Below, in pieces: positions 1 to 5,208 of a stretch of 5,619 nucleotides of DNA (position 1 is the stretch's first letter; every line of letters begins with the position of its first letter). The notes below the pieces were generated by a model. The model had not been told where the DNA came from and did no database searches. It saw only the letters and a list, made by a program, of their open reading frames with translations. The translations under genes and the position numbers were made by a program. Location of the stretch: NCBI GenBank assembly GCA_903920835.1, contig CAIXNQ010000189.1, positions 1-5,619 on the forward strand. The letters are read 5' to 3'. This DNA comes from an uncultured Bacteroidota bacterium. Its GTDB lineage: Bacteria > Bacteroidota > Bacteroidia > Flavobacteriales > Flavobacteriaceae.

Positions 1-797
1 CCGCAAACTGCGGGTGTTGGATGCAAAATTGTAATGATTTTTTTTAAATCATAGTTGGGTTTCAAGTTGCCTTCAATGGTGGTTTTGAGATGTGCTAAAC
101 TTCCAGCTTTTAGCGTAAAAGGTTCTGAAACTTCTAATGAAGACAATTCCTGACTGAGGTTTGTAACTATAAAATCAGTTACAAATTGTTGTTCGTCACG
201 TTCTTTTTGTTGCCAAATGATATCTTTACCGGCTGCTATTTTTTGAGTTCCAGCTACAGCCATAGTTGATAATTTTTGGTCTTTGATTTTTACTAATTGT
301 TCAGAAAATGCGCCCATCCAAAATCCAACTTTTGGGTGAAACCAGCAGTAACAGTAACATTCGGGATATTGATTAATGATTTTTTTTAGATAAATCGAAA
401 TATTGAAATTGTCAATTGAAATCGTTTCTTTTCTTGACAATACGAGTTTTTCAAAATCTCCATTAAGTATGGCATCGATTCCTTTTTGAACCAAATTTTC
501 GTGTTTGGTTTTGGATACTAAATCAATTTTATAGTTTGAATCTGTTTTGGTAACGTTTTCTAAATCAATTTGACAATTGGCTTCCATTTTATCAGATTGA
601 TTTTGGGGAATTAACCCCCAATTGGAAGCATTAAAATTCGTAAAAACATAACCTTTTTCAGTACCGTCTTTAGCTTGATACAACAAATCATTTTTTTGAA
701 AATAGGCTTGTACAAAATTTGAATTTGGCTTTTTGAAAACAACAAAAGGTAAATTTTGTTTTAAATATGATTCGGCTTTATTTAAAATCAACTCCAT
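1..797 (-). CDS. menF: Isochorismate synthase (chorismate-binding, MenF/EntC family), C-terminus cut off by window edge
   Basis: It would convert chorismate to isochorismate in the cytoplasm, the first committed step toward menaquinone. My reverse-strand translation is open for 265 codons from the ATG at 797-795 to the window edge. The N-terminal ~100 residues are variable, as usual; the chorismate-binding domain follows. Visible motifs: KLVLSR (K117, the expected catalytic lysine), GAFSEQL (162-168, E166 the probable general acid), MAVAGT (179-184), KERDEQQF (198-205, Mg-site glutamates expected here), AHLKT (235-239) and LHPTPAVCG (from 258). The HPTPAVCG ending separates isochorismate synthases from anthranilate synthases and PabB-like enzymes. 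Bacteroidota homologues are commonly about 350-380 residues, so roughly 100 are missing. The start directly abuts the thioesterase stop (TAA at 800-798), suggesting translational coupling. A siderophore-type EntC role is the alternative; the thioesterase neighbour favours menaquinone. Confidence 0.
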   Translation of the reverse strand, partial: MELILNKAESYLKQNLPFVVFKKPNSNFVQAYFQKNDLLYQAKDGTEKGYVFTNFNASNWGLIPQNQSDKMEANCQIDLENVTKTDSNYKIDLVSKTKHENLVQKGIDAILNGDFEKLVLSRKETISIDNFNISIYLKKIINQYPECYCYCWFHPKVGFWMGAFSEQLVKIKDQKLSTMAVAGTQKIAAGKDIIWQQKERDEQQFVTDFIVTNLSQELSSLEVSEPFTLKAGSLAHLKTTIEGNLKPNYDLKKIITILHPTPAVC

Positions 798-1232
798 TTA
801 TTTGGTTATTGATTGCTTTTTTGGCAAAACCATAGTCGATAATTTACAAATTGAGACCAAACTTCCAGCTTCGTCAGTAATTCTAATCTCCCAAAGATGA
901 ATGCTTCGACCTTGATGAACTATCCTTGCTGTGCCAGTGATGATTCCTTCTCTCTTTGCTTTTAAATGATTTGCTGAAATCTCAATTCCGCGCACTTCGC
1001 TGTGTTTTGAATTTATAAAAAGCATTGAGGCTGCACTACCTACACTCTCTGCCAAGGCTACACTAGCGCCGCCATGAAGCAAACCCATCGGTTGATGAAC
1101 TCTTGAATTTACGGGCATTGTTGCAGTTAAGAAATCAGCACCAGCATCTGTAAAAACAATGCCTAAAGTCTCCATTAAAGTATTTTTTGAAAGTGAATTA
1201 CAAAGTGCAATCATTTCTTCTCTATTCATCAT
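798..1232 (-). CDS. menI: Hotdog-fold acyl-CoA thioesterase, probable 1,4-dihydroxy-2-naphthoyl-CoA hydrolase (MenI/YdiI type)
   Basis: This 144-residue PaaI/YdiI-family hotdog thioesterase probably hydrolyses 1,4-dihydroxy-2-naphthoyl-CoA, a late cytoplasmic step of menaquinone synthesis. The core closely follows E. coli YdiI (MenI) as I remember it: ATMPVNSRVHQPMG (37-50), LLHGGASVALAESVGS (51-66), EISANHLKAKREG (83-95). Q47, H53 and E62 match the YdiI active-site Gln, His and Glu, one position earlier. Full length is about 137-145 residues in this family, so the gene is complete. Two ATGs lie in tandem (1232-1230 and 1229-1227); I keep the outer one, but either could be used. It is first in a leftward unit with the isochorismate synthase, whose ATG follows the TAA immediately. 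The fold also acts on other aryl or acyl-CoAs (for example PaaI, phenylacetate pathway); the menF-like partner makes the menaquinone role preferred. The family call is strong and the exact substrate is inferred. Confidence 0.
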   Translation of the reverse strand: MMNREEMIALCNSLSKNTLMETLGIVFTDAGADFLTATMPVNSRVHQPMGLLHGGASVALAESVGSAASMLFINSKHSEVRGIEISANHLKAKREGIITGTARIVHQGRSIHLWEIRITDEAGSLVSICKLSTMVLPKKQSITK

Positions 1233-1387
1233 GCTATTTTTTTGTAAAAATAAACCTTTTTTTTATAAATATTAAATCTGTAATTCATAATGAAAATAAT
1301 AGTTTAATATTTTAAACGTTTTATGTTTTTCTCAAACAAATTATTTTAGTGTTTAATATTTTACTATTTTTACCCAAAATCAATATT
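1233..1387. promoter_or_regulatory. Divergent intergenic region between menI and the beta-helix lipoprotein gene
   Basis: These 155 bases separate two divergent start codons and must hold promoters for both directions. The region is almost all A/T. A TATTTTTAC string, close to the Bacteroidota -7 element TAnnTTTG but with A as its last consensus base, occurs on the plus strand at 1365-1373 (14 bases before the lipoprotein ATG). It also occurs on the minus strand at 1252-1244 (11 bases before the menI ATG). Neither has a clear TTG-type -33 partner, so both are candidates only. A 16-base palindrome (1302-1317) and an exact 13-base direct repeat (1302-1314 and 1351-1363) also lie here. No RNA gene or short coding frame is convincing. 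Confidence 0.
1302..1317. repeat. AT-rich palindrome with a direct-repeat copy 49 bp away
   Basis: GTTTAA-TATT-TTAAAC forms an inverted repeat with six-base arms and a four-base centre. Its first 13 bases, GTTTAATATTTTA, recur exactly at 1351-1363 on the same strand, just upstream of the candidate lipoprotein promoter. This could be a dimeric regulator site with a second partial site. In such AT-rich DNA the match could also be chance. Confidence concerns a regulatory role, since the repeat itself is plain. Confidence 0.
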
Positions 1388-2959
1388 ATGCGTCACCTTG
1401 TGTTTTTTTGTTTCTTCGGACTTGCTTTGTCGTTAACGTCTTGTCGTAAAGATTTTGAGACTGTTCCAAGTTCTGGCACATTAGAATTTTCTAAAAGCAA
1501 AGTTTATTTAGATACTATTTTCAGCACGGTTAGTTCAAGTACCTATACGCTTAAAGTTTACAATAGAAGTAATAAGGATATTTCAATTCCGTCTATTAAT
1601 TTAGGAAAAGGAGCCTCTTCTAAATTTAGAATAATGGTGGACGGAATGACCGGCGAAGATGCAGATCATAATGGTGTTGGCGACGGAAAACTATTTAAAA
1701 ATGTAGAGCTTTTGGCTAAAGATAGTCTCTATATTTTTATTGAAGCTACAGTAAAAAGTACCGAAAGTGATGCCGATTTTACTTATAATGATAAAATTCT
1801 ATTTGATGCAGGCAGCAACCAACAATCAGTTGATTTAGTGACCTTAGTTCAAGATGCTAATTTTATTTTTCCAAATCGGCCTTTGGCTACTGGAATTAAA
1901 GAAAAACTCGGAATAGCAGGTCTTGAAAATGTAGAAGGACACACACTTACAGATACTGAACTCCACTGGACAAAAGACAAACCTTATGTAATTTATGGCT
2001 ATGCAGCAGTGCCCGCAGGCAAAACATTAATTATTGATCCAGGCACACAAGTCTATTTTCATGCCGATACATATTCAGGTTTGATTGTAGATAGAACCGC
2101 TTCGATTCAAATTAATGGATTAGCAAATGAAGTAAATCCTGATGGCCTGATCCTGCAAAGAAAAGAAGTCACTTTTGAAGCCGACAGGCTAGAACCCGAT
2201 TTTGAAGATACGCCCGGACAATGGGGCGCATTTTTAATATTTTCAAGCAATACAGACAATATTATCAATCATTTAACACTAAAAAATGCTACTGTTGGTT
2301 TGTATATTCAAACAGATTTTAACTCCTCGAATCTGCCAAGATTGAAAGTGAACAATACACAAATTTATAATTGCGCTAATTATGGAATATTGGCATTTCA
2401 ATCTAATATTTCGGGTTTTAACAACGTCATTAATTATTGCGGTCAGGCTGGAATAGTTTGCTCTGAGGGGAAATATAATTTTATAAATTGTACTTTTAAT
2501 AACAATTGGTTCAGTTCAAAACAAGTTTCTGTTTTGGTTAATAGTTATCATACCGATAATAACAATATTGATCAACCCGGAACTGTTAATGCCAATTTCA
2601 AAAATTGTATTATCTATGGAAATAATAATATTCAATTGCGCTTAGACAAAATGGAAAGTCAACCAATTTCGCAATTGGTTTATTCCTTTGATCATTGTTT
2701 GATAAAGTTTAATCCAGAAGGAACGAGTTTAATTTCGCAAACTGGAAGTCTTTACGACTTTATTATGAACCAACAACAAGGAAACATAAAAAGTCAAGAT
2801 CCGAAATTTAAAAATCCAAACCGCAATCAGTTTAATTTATTGCAAAATTCACCCGCAATTGGTCAAGGAGTTTATGATGCGACTTGTCCAAAAGATATTC
2901 TAGACAAAGATAGATCGGCACCAACTACAGATATTGGAGCTTATTTGTGGCAACTTTAG
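1388..2959 (+). CDS. Outer-membrane-type lipoprotein with right-handed parallel beta-helix domain, function unknown
   Basis: The 523-residue product begins with a lipoprotein signal peptide (MRHLVFFCFFGLALSLTSC) whose lipobox LTSC gives lipidated C19. I chose the ATG at 1388 because the signal peptide begins there; the longer frame from GTG at 1349 would only add 13 residues before it. Residues about 30-155 look like a beta-sandwich domain (LEFSKSKVYLDTIFST, TYTLKVYNRSNKDISI) with a Ca-loop-like insert DADHNGVGDG (91-100). From about 205 (PAGKTLIIDPGTQVYFHAD) to about 440 come beta-helix coils with recurring N-rich turns, such as IYNCANYGILAF and FINCTFNNNWF. The end, SPAIGQGVYD to TDIGAYLWQL, resembles the SPAIDAG/DIGAYE closing motif of many bacterial beta-helix surface proteins. 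RKDFE after the cysteine resembles Bacteroidota surface-export signals. No lyase or hydrolase catalytic set is recognisable; glycan binding or a structural surface role is possible. The UbiA-like gene follows after 15 bases. Confidence 0.
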   Translation: MRHLVFFCFFGLALSLTSCRKDFETVPSSGTLEFSKSKVYLDTIFSTVSSSTYTLKVYNRSNKDISIPSINLGKGASSKFRIMVDGMTGEDADHNGVGDGKLFKNVELLAKDSLYIFIEATVKSTESDADFTYNDKILFDAGSNQQSVDLVTLVQDANFIFPNRPLATGIKEKLGIAGLENVEGHTLTDTELHWTKDKPYVIYGYAAVPAGKTLIIDPGTQVYFHADTYSGLIVDRTASIQINGLANEVNPDGLILQRKEVTFEADRLEPDFEDTPGQWGAFLIFSSNTDNIINHLTLKNATVGLYIQTDFNSSNLPRLKVNNTQIYNCANYGILAFQSNISGFNNVINYCGQAGIVCSEGKYNFINCTFNNNWFSSKQVSVLVNSYHTDNNNIDQPGTVNANFKNCIIYGNNNIQLRLDKMESQPISQLVYSFDHCLIKFNPEGTSLISQTGSLYDFIMNQQQGNIKSQDPKFKNPNRNQFNLLQNSPAIGQGVYDATCPKDILDKDRSAPTTDIGAYLWQL

Positions 2960-2974
2960 GAGATTAATCTTAAC

Positions 2975-3259
2975 ATGTCAATCTTCAAAAAGGTATTTGA
3001 TTTTTATATCAATTCAAGTGCACACGTAGCGATTTCGGCTTATTGTTTGACTCGTATAACTTTATTTTCAATTGACATAAAAAGTGAAGAATCTGTTGCT
3101 GATTTTGTGTTTTTCGCCACTTTTTTTGCCTACAATTTTATTAAATATTACGATGTATTTCTTAGACAATATCAGTTTTTAAACATTAGTTTGAAACTGA
3201 TTTTTTTACTTTCGTTAATTTCATTTTTACTTGCATTCTCCTTTTTTTTTAGAATTTAA
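2975..3259 (+). CDS. N-terminal fragment of the frameshifted UbiA-like membrane protein (94 aa as read)
   Basis: As the sequence stands, translation from ATG 2975 gives 94 residues ending SFFFRI-stop just past the T9 run. It contains the first three hydrophobic segments and the FATFFAYNFIKYYD stretch that corresponds to the UbiA first-motif region. The last residues after the T run are out of frame and not native. An AGGAG string overlaps the lipoprotein stop (2958-2962), 12 bases before the ATG; that is a little far for a Shine-Dalgarno site, but it supports reinitiation from the upstream gene. A three-helix fragment alone is unlikely to be functional. Confidence 0.
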   Translation: MSIFKKVFDFYINSSAHVAISAYCLTRITLFSIDIKSEESVADFVFFATFFAYNFIKYYDVFLRQYQFLNISLKLIFLLSLISFLLAFSFFFRI

Positions 3260-3785
3260 AATAAATACCCAAATTGTTGTTTTGTTTCTTACAATTACAA
3301 CTCTAATTTATGCCGTCCCAATAACTAGTAAATATAAAAATATTCGAAATTTACCCAGAATTAAAATATATTTTGTATCGTTTTGTTGGCTATTCTCAAC
3401 ATTGTTGTTGCCTATTATCGACAGTGGTTTTGCTGATTTTCAAACAATATTTTTCTTAGTAACTCAAAGATTTATTTTTCTATTTGTATTGTTACTTGTT
3501 TTTGAAATTAAAGATTTGAATCGAGACAATAGTAGTCTTCGAACAGTTCCGCAACAATTAGGAATTAAAAAAACAAAAATACTTGGGGTTTTATTGTTAG
3601 GGATATTTATAATTATGAGTTTTTATAATTTTCAACCAATCACAAAAGAATTGTATGTCAATGCCAAAATTGCTTTTGTTACGATGATATTTCTACTATT
3701 TGCCCATCCGAAAAATTCTAAATATTACACCTCATTTTTTGCAGAAAGCATTCCAGTAGTTTGGTTTTTAATTTGTTATTTTTAA
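3231..3785 (+). CDS. C-terminal fragment of the frameshifted UbiA-like membrane protein (downstream frame)
   Basis: This frame overlaps the N-terminal fragment by 29 bases and is in the +1 frame relative to it. Its nominal TTG start (3231) lies inside coding sequence of the first fragment and has no credible ribosome site, so it is better read as the continuation of that gene than as a separate one. True homologous sequence resumes right after the T run, at LEFKINTQIVV. It carries the remaining membrane segments, YAVPITSKYKNIRNLPRIK on a cytoplasm-like basic loop, and the FEIKDLNRD motif. The frame stays open for about 178 codons after the shift without a stop, so any inactivation must be recent. 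Confidence 0.
   Translation: MHSPFFLEFKINTQIVVLFLTITTLIYAVPITSKYKNIRNLPRIKIYFVSFCWLFSTLLLPIIDSGFADFQTIFFLVTQRFIFLFVLLLVFEIKDLNRDNSSLRTVPQQLGIKKTKILGVLLLGIFIIMSFYNFQPITKELYVNAKIAFVTMIFLLFAHPKNSKYYTSFFAESIPVVWFLICYF
3242..3250 (+). repeat. Nine-T homopolymer at the frameshift point
   Basis: A run of nine T follows TCTCC and precedes AGAATTT. Nine T gives a stop at 3257-3259; eight T would keep the UbiA-like gene open. Runs of this length are prone to replication slippage, RNA polymerase slippage and sequencing miscounts, and the sequence alone cannot separate these. Confidence 0.
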
Positions 3786-3942
3786 TTACTACTTTATATT
3801 AATATTGTATATTAAGTTATTACATAATTAATAATTCCGATAAGGTTCCAATTTAAAGGTGTTTTTAAGAAAGATTTTAGTATAATTTTATAAAGTTTTT
3901 TAGGCTAATTGGGTTTACTTTGCACCAAATTAGAACCAAAAA
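3786..3942 (+). promoter_or_regulatory. Intergenic region upstream of the efflux operon
   Basis: These 157 bases lie between the UbiA-like gene and the TolC-family gene. TTACTTTG at 3915-3922 matches the Bacteroidota -7 element TAnnTTTG except for the second base. It is followed by GCACC, common just after such boxes in flavobacterial promoters in my recollection. Transcription would start near 3928, giving a leader of about 15 bases with the A-rich AACCAAAAA before the ATG. No clear TTG-type -33 element is seen at the expected distance. The left part (3799-3815) holds a pure A/T hairpin with no following T run, so I do not call a terminator for the upstream unit. Confidence 0.
3844..3937. 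repeat. Long-spaced inverted repeat flanking the efflux promoter
   Basis: GGTTCCAATTTAAAGGTG at 3844-3861 is matched in reverse complement by CACCAAATTAGAACC at 3923-3937. Fourteen of fifteen bases pair, with a three-base AAA bulge in the left arm. The inner ends of the arms are 61 bases apart, and the candidate -7 box sits just inside the right arm. The right arm would overlap the transcription start and leader. A pair of operator sites for a repressor is one reading; no regulator gene is in the window. Confidence 0.
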
Positions 3943-5190
3943 ATGAAAAAAAATATTTATTTATTTACAGCATTATTCTTTATCAGTGGTGCATTTGCCC
4001 AAAAAACAATGAAATTACAGGAATGTGAATCACAGTTTTTAAAGAATAATTTGACTTTGCTTGCTGCTCATTTCAATATTGACGCTTCAAAAGCTTTGAC
4101 AATTCAAGCTAGAATTTGGGACAACCCAACAATTACAGCAGATTTGAATGCTTATAACCCAAACAACAATAAGTATTTTGATATAGGCGTTGATGGTCAA
4201 AAAGCATTTTCGATTCAGCAAATCATTTACATGGGTGGAAAAAAAAGAAATGAAGTTGCGCTTGCTAAAACCAATGAACAAATAGCCGAATTGCAGTTTA
4301 GCGATTTGCTAAGAAATTTAAAATTACAATTACGAAAAAGTTTCTTTACCGTTTATTTCAATTCAAAAAACATTGAAAACTCCGACAAACAAATAGGCCA
4401 TATTGAAGAACTAGTAAATTCCTATTCTGTTCAAGCACAGAAAGGAAATATTGCGCTCAAAGAATTGGTTCGATTGCAATCGCTTTTTCTTAATCTAAAA
4501 AACGAACGTAATGAAATCATCAATAGTACAATTGAAGAACAAGGAAATTTGAAGTTATTATTGAGCGAAACTCAAAATATTGTTCCTTCTGTAACCGATG
4601 CAGACATTACAAAATATACTAAAAACACTTTTTTTGATGTCAAAAATTTAGAGAAAATAGCAATTGAAAATAGACCCGATTATCAACAAAAGCAAAAAGC
4701 TATTGAAGCCAATCAATTTAACTTAAAATGGCAAAAAGCACTTTCTGTTCCAGACATTACACTTGGCGCTGGTTTTGATCAACGAAGCGGTGCTTTTAAT
4801 AATCAGGTCGATGCTTTTATCGGAATTCCGCTCCCATTATGGAATAAAAACAAAGGAAATATCAAATTTGCTCAAATGACTTTAGAGCAATCAAAAGTTG
4901 ATTTTCAGAATAATAATCTGCAATTAATTACTGAAATTGATGTTAATTACAAAAAATGGCAAGAGGCAACCAACAATTTTAATCAATTGAAACAACAAAC
5001 TATTAACGATTTTGAAACCGTATATAAAGGAATCTTAGAAAATTTTCAAAAGCGAAACATTAGCTTGCTCGAATTTACAGATTTTATGGAAAGCTACAGT
5101 TTAGCAGCGCTTCAAATCAATGAACTGAAACGAAAATTAGTTTTTTCTGGAGAACAATTAAACACAACAATTAACAAAGACCTTTTTTAA
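3943..5190 (+). CDS. TolC-family outer-membrane efflux channel (CzcC/CusC-like)
   Basis: This 415-residue protein would form the trimeric outer-membrane barrel and periplasmic alpha-barrel through which a tripartite RND pump expels its substrate. The signal peptide is clear: MKKNIYLFTALFFISGAFA, then Q20, with an AFA cleavage site. The mature protein shows the two tandem repeats of the family. The first (about 24-215) runs from MKLQECESQFLKNN through the long helices at 105-210; the second (about 232-410) contains NRPDYQQKQ (243-251) and GIPLPLWNKNKGNI (294-307), a typical TolC-family strand-turn-helix signature. Long Gln/Asn/Lys-rich helices follow. The length is normal for CzcC-like members, and no N-terminal lipobox is present. 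The adaptor gene follows after 18 bases, so the two are almost certainly co-transcribed. The metal-efflux (Czc/Cus) assignment is inferred from gene order and adaptor style; the substrate cannot be read from this protein. Confidence 0.
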   Translation: MKKNIYLFTALFFISGAFAQKTMKLQECESQFLKNNLTLLAAHFNIDASKALTIQARIWDNPTITADLNAYNPNNNKYFDIGVDGQKAFSIQQIIYMGGKKRNEVALAKTNEQIAELQFSDLLRNLKLQLRKSFFTVYFNSKNIENSDKQIGHIEELVNSYSVQAQKGNIALKELVRLQSLFLNLKNERNEIINSTIEEQGNLKLLLSETQNIVPSVTDADITKYTKNTFFDVKNLEKIAIENRPDYQQKQKAIEANQFNLKWQKALSVPDITLGAGFDQRSGAFNNQVDAFIGIPLPLWNKNKGNIKFAQMTLEQSKVDFQNNNLQLITEIDVNYKKWQEATNNFNQLKQQTINDFETVYKGILENFQKRNISLLEFTDFMESYSLAALQINELKRKLVFSGEQLNTTINKDLF

Positions 5191-5208
5191 TTACATAAAT
5201 TAATAAAC

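Larger units (their letters stand above)
2975..3785 (+). pseudogene. UbiA-like polytopic membrane protein gene, interrupted by a +1 frameshift in a T9 run
   Basis: Two overlapping frames together spell one membrane protein. Counting the T run at 3242-3250 as eight instead of nine joins them into an uninterrupted 269-residue protein with no other defect. About eight or nine hydrophobic segments are visible (roughly joined residues 12-34, 42-60, 71-91, 97-116, 129-147, 155-176, 200-217, 228-243, 254-268). FEIKDLNRD (176-184) followed by LRTVPQQLGIKKTK (188-201) matches the second Asp-rich motif and following TLxxxLG stretch of UbiA prenyltransferases. The first motif (NDxxD) is absent; the nearest equivalent, YNFIKYYD (53-60), has only one Asp. 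Catalysis as an aromatic prenyltransferase is therefore doubtful. It may be a recent pseudogene, a slippage-expressed gene, or intact with a base-call error in the homopolymer. The lipoprotein gene lies 15 bases upstream, probably in the same transcript. Confidence 0.

Noticed and set aside
603..621. TTGGGG-AATTAAC-CCCCAA hairpin, G/C-rich against its surroundings
   Set aside because: It falls inside the isochorismate synthase coding sequence and encodes an ordinary stretch (NWGLIPQN); there is no T run, so a terminator is unlikely.
1349..1387. Upstream GTG start that would add 13 residues to the beta-helix lipoprotein
   Set aside because: The extension would sit in front of a complete lipoprotein signal peptide, would push the lipobox too far from the N-terminus, and overlaps the promoter-like sequence; the ATG at 1388 fits better.
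2961..2970. Perfect palindrome AGATTAATCT in the 15-bp gap between the lipoprotein and UbiA-like genes
   Set aside because: It is short, AT-rich and within an apparent operon; it could be chance, and nothing supports an operator or processing site.
3799..3815. TTAATAT-TGT-ATATTAA hairpin considered as a terminator after the UbiA-like gene
   Set aside because: The stem contains only A/T pairs and no T run follows it; such hairpins are expected by chance in this composition.
4087..4281. A 64-codon open frame on the minus strand inside the TolC-family gene
   Set aside because: It lies wholly antisense to a well-supported coding region, has no plausible domain, and no promoter or ribosome site is evident; it is a shadow frame.
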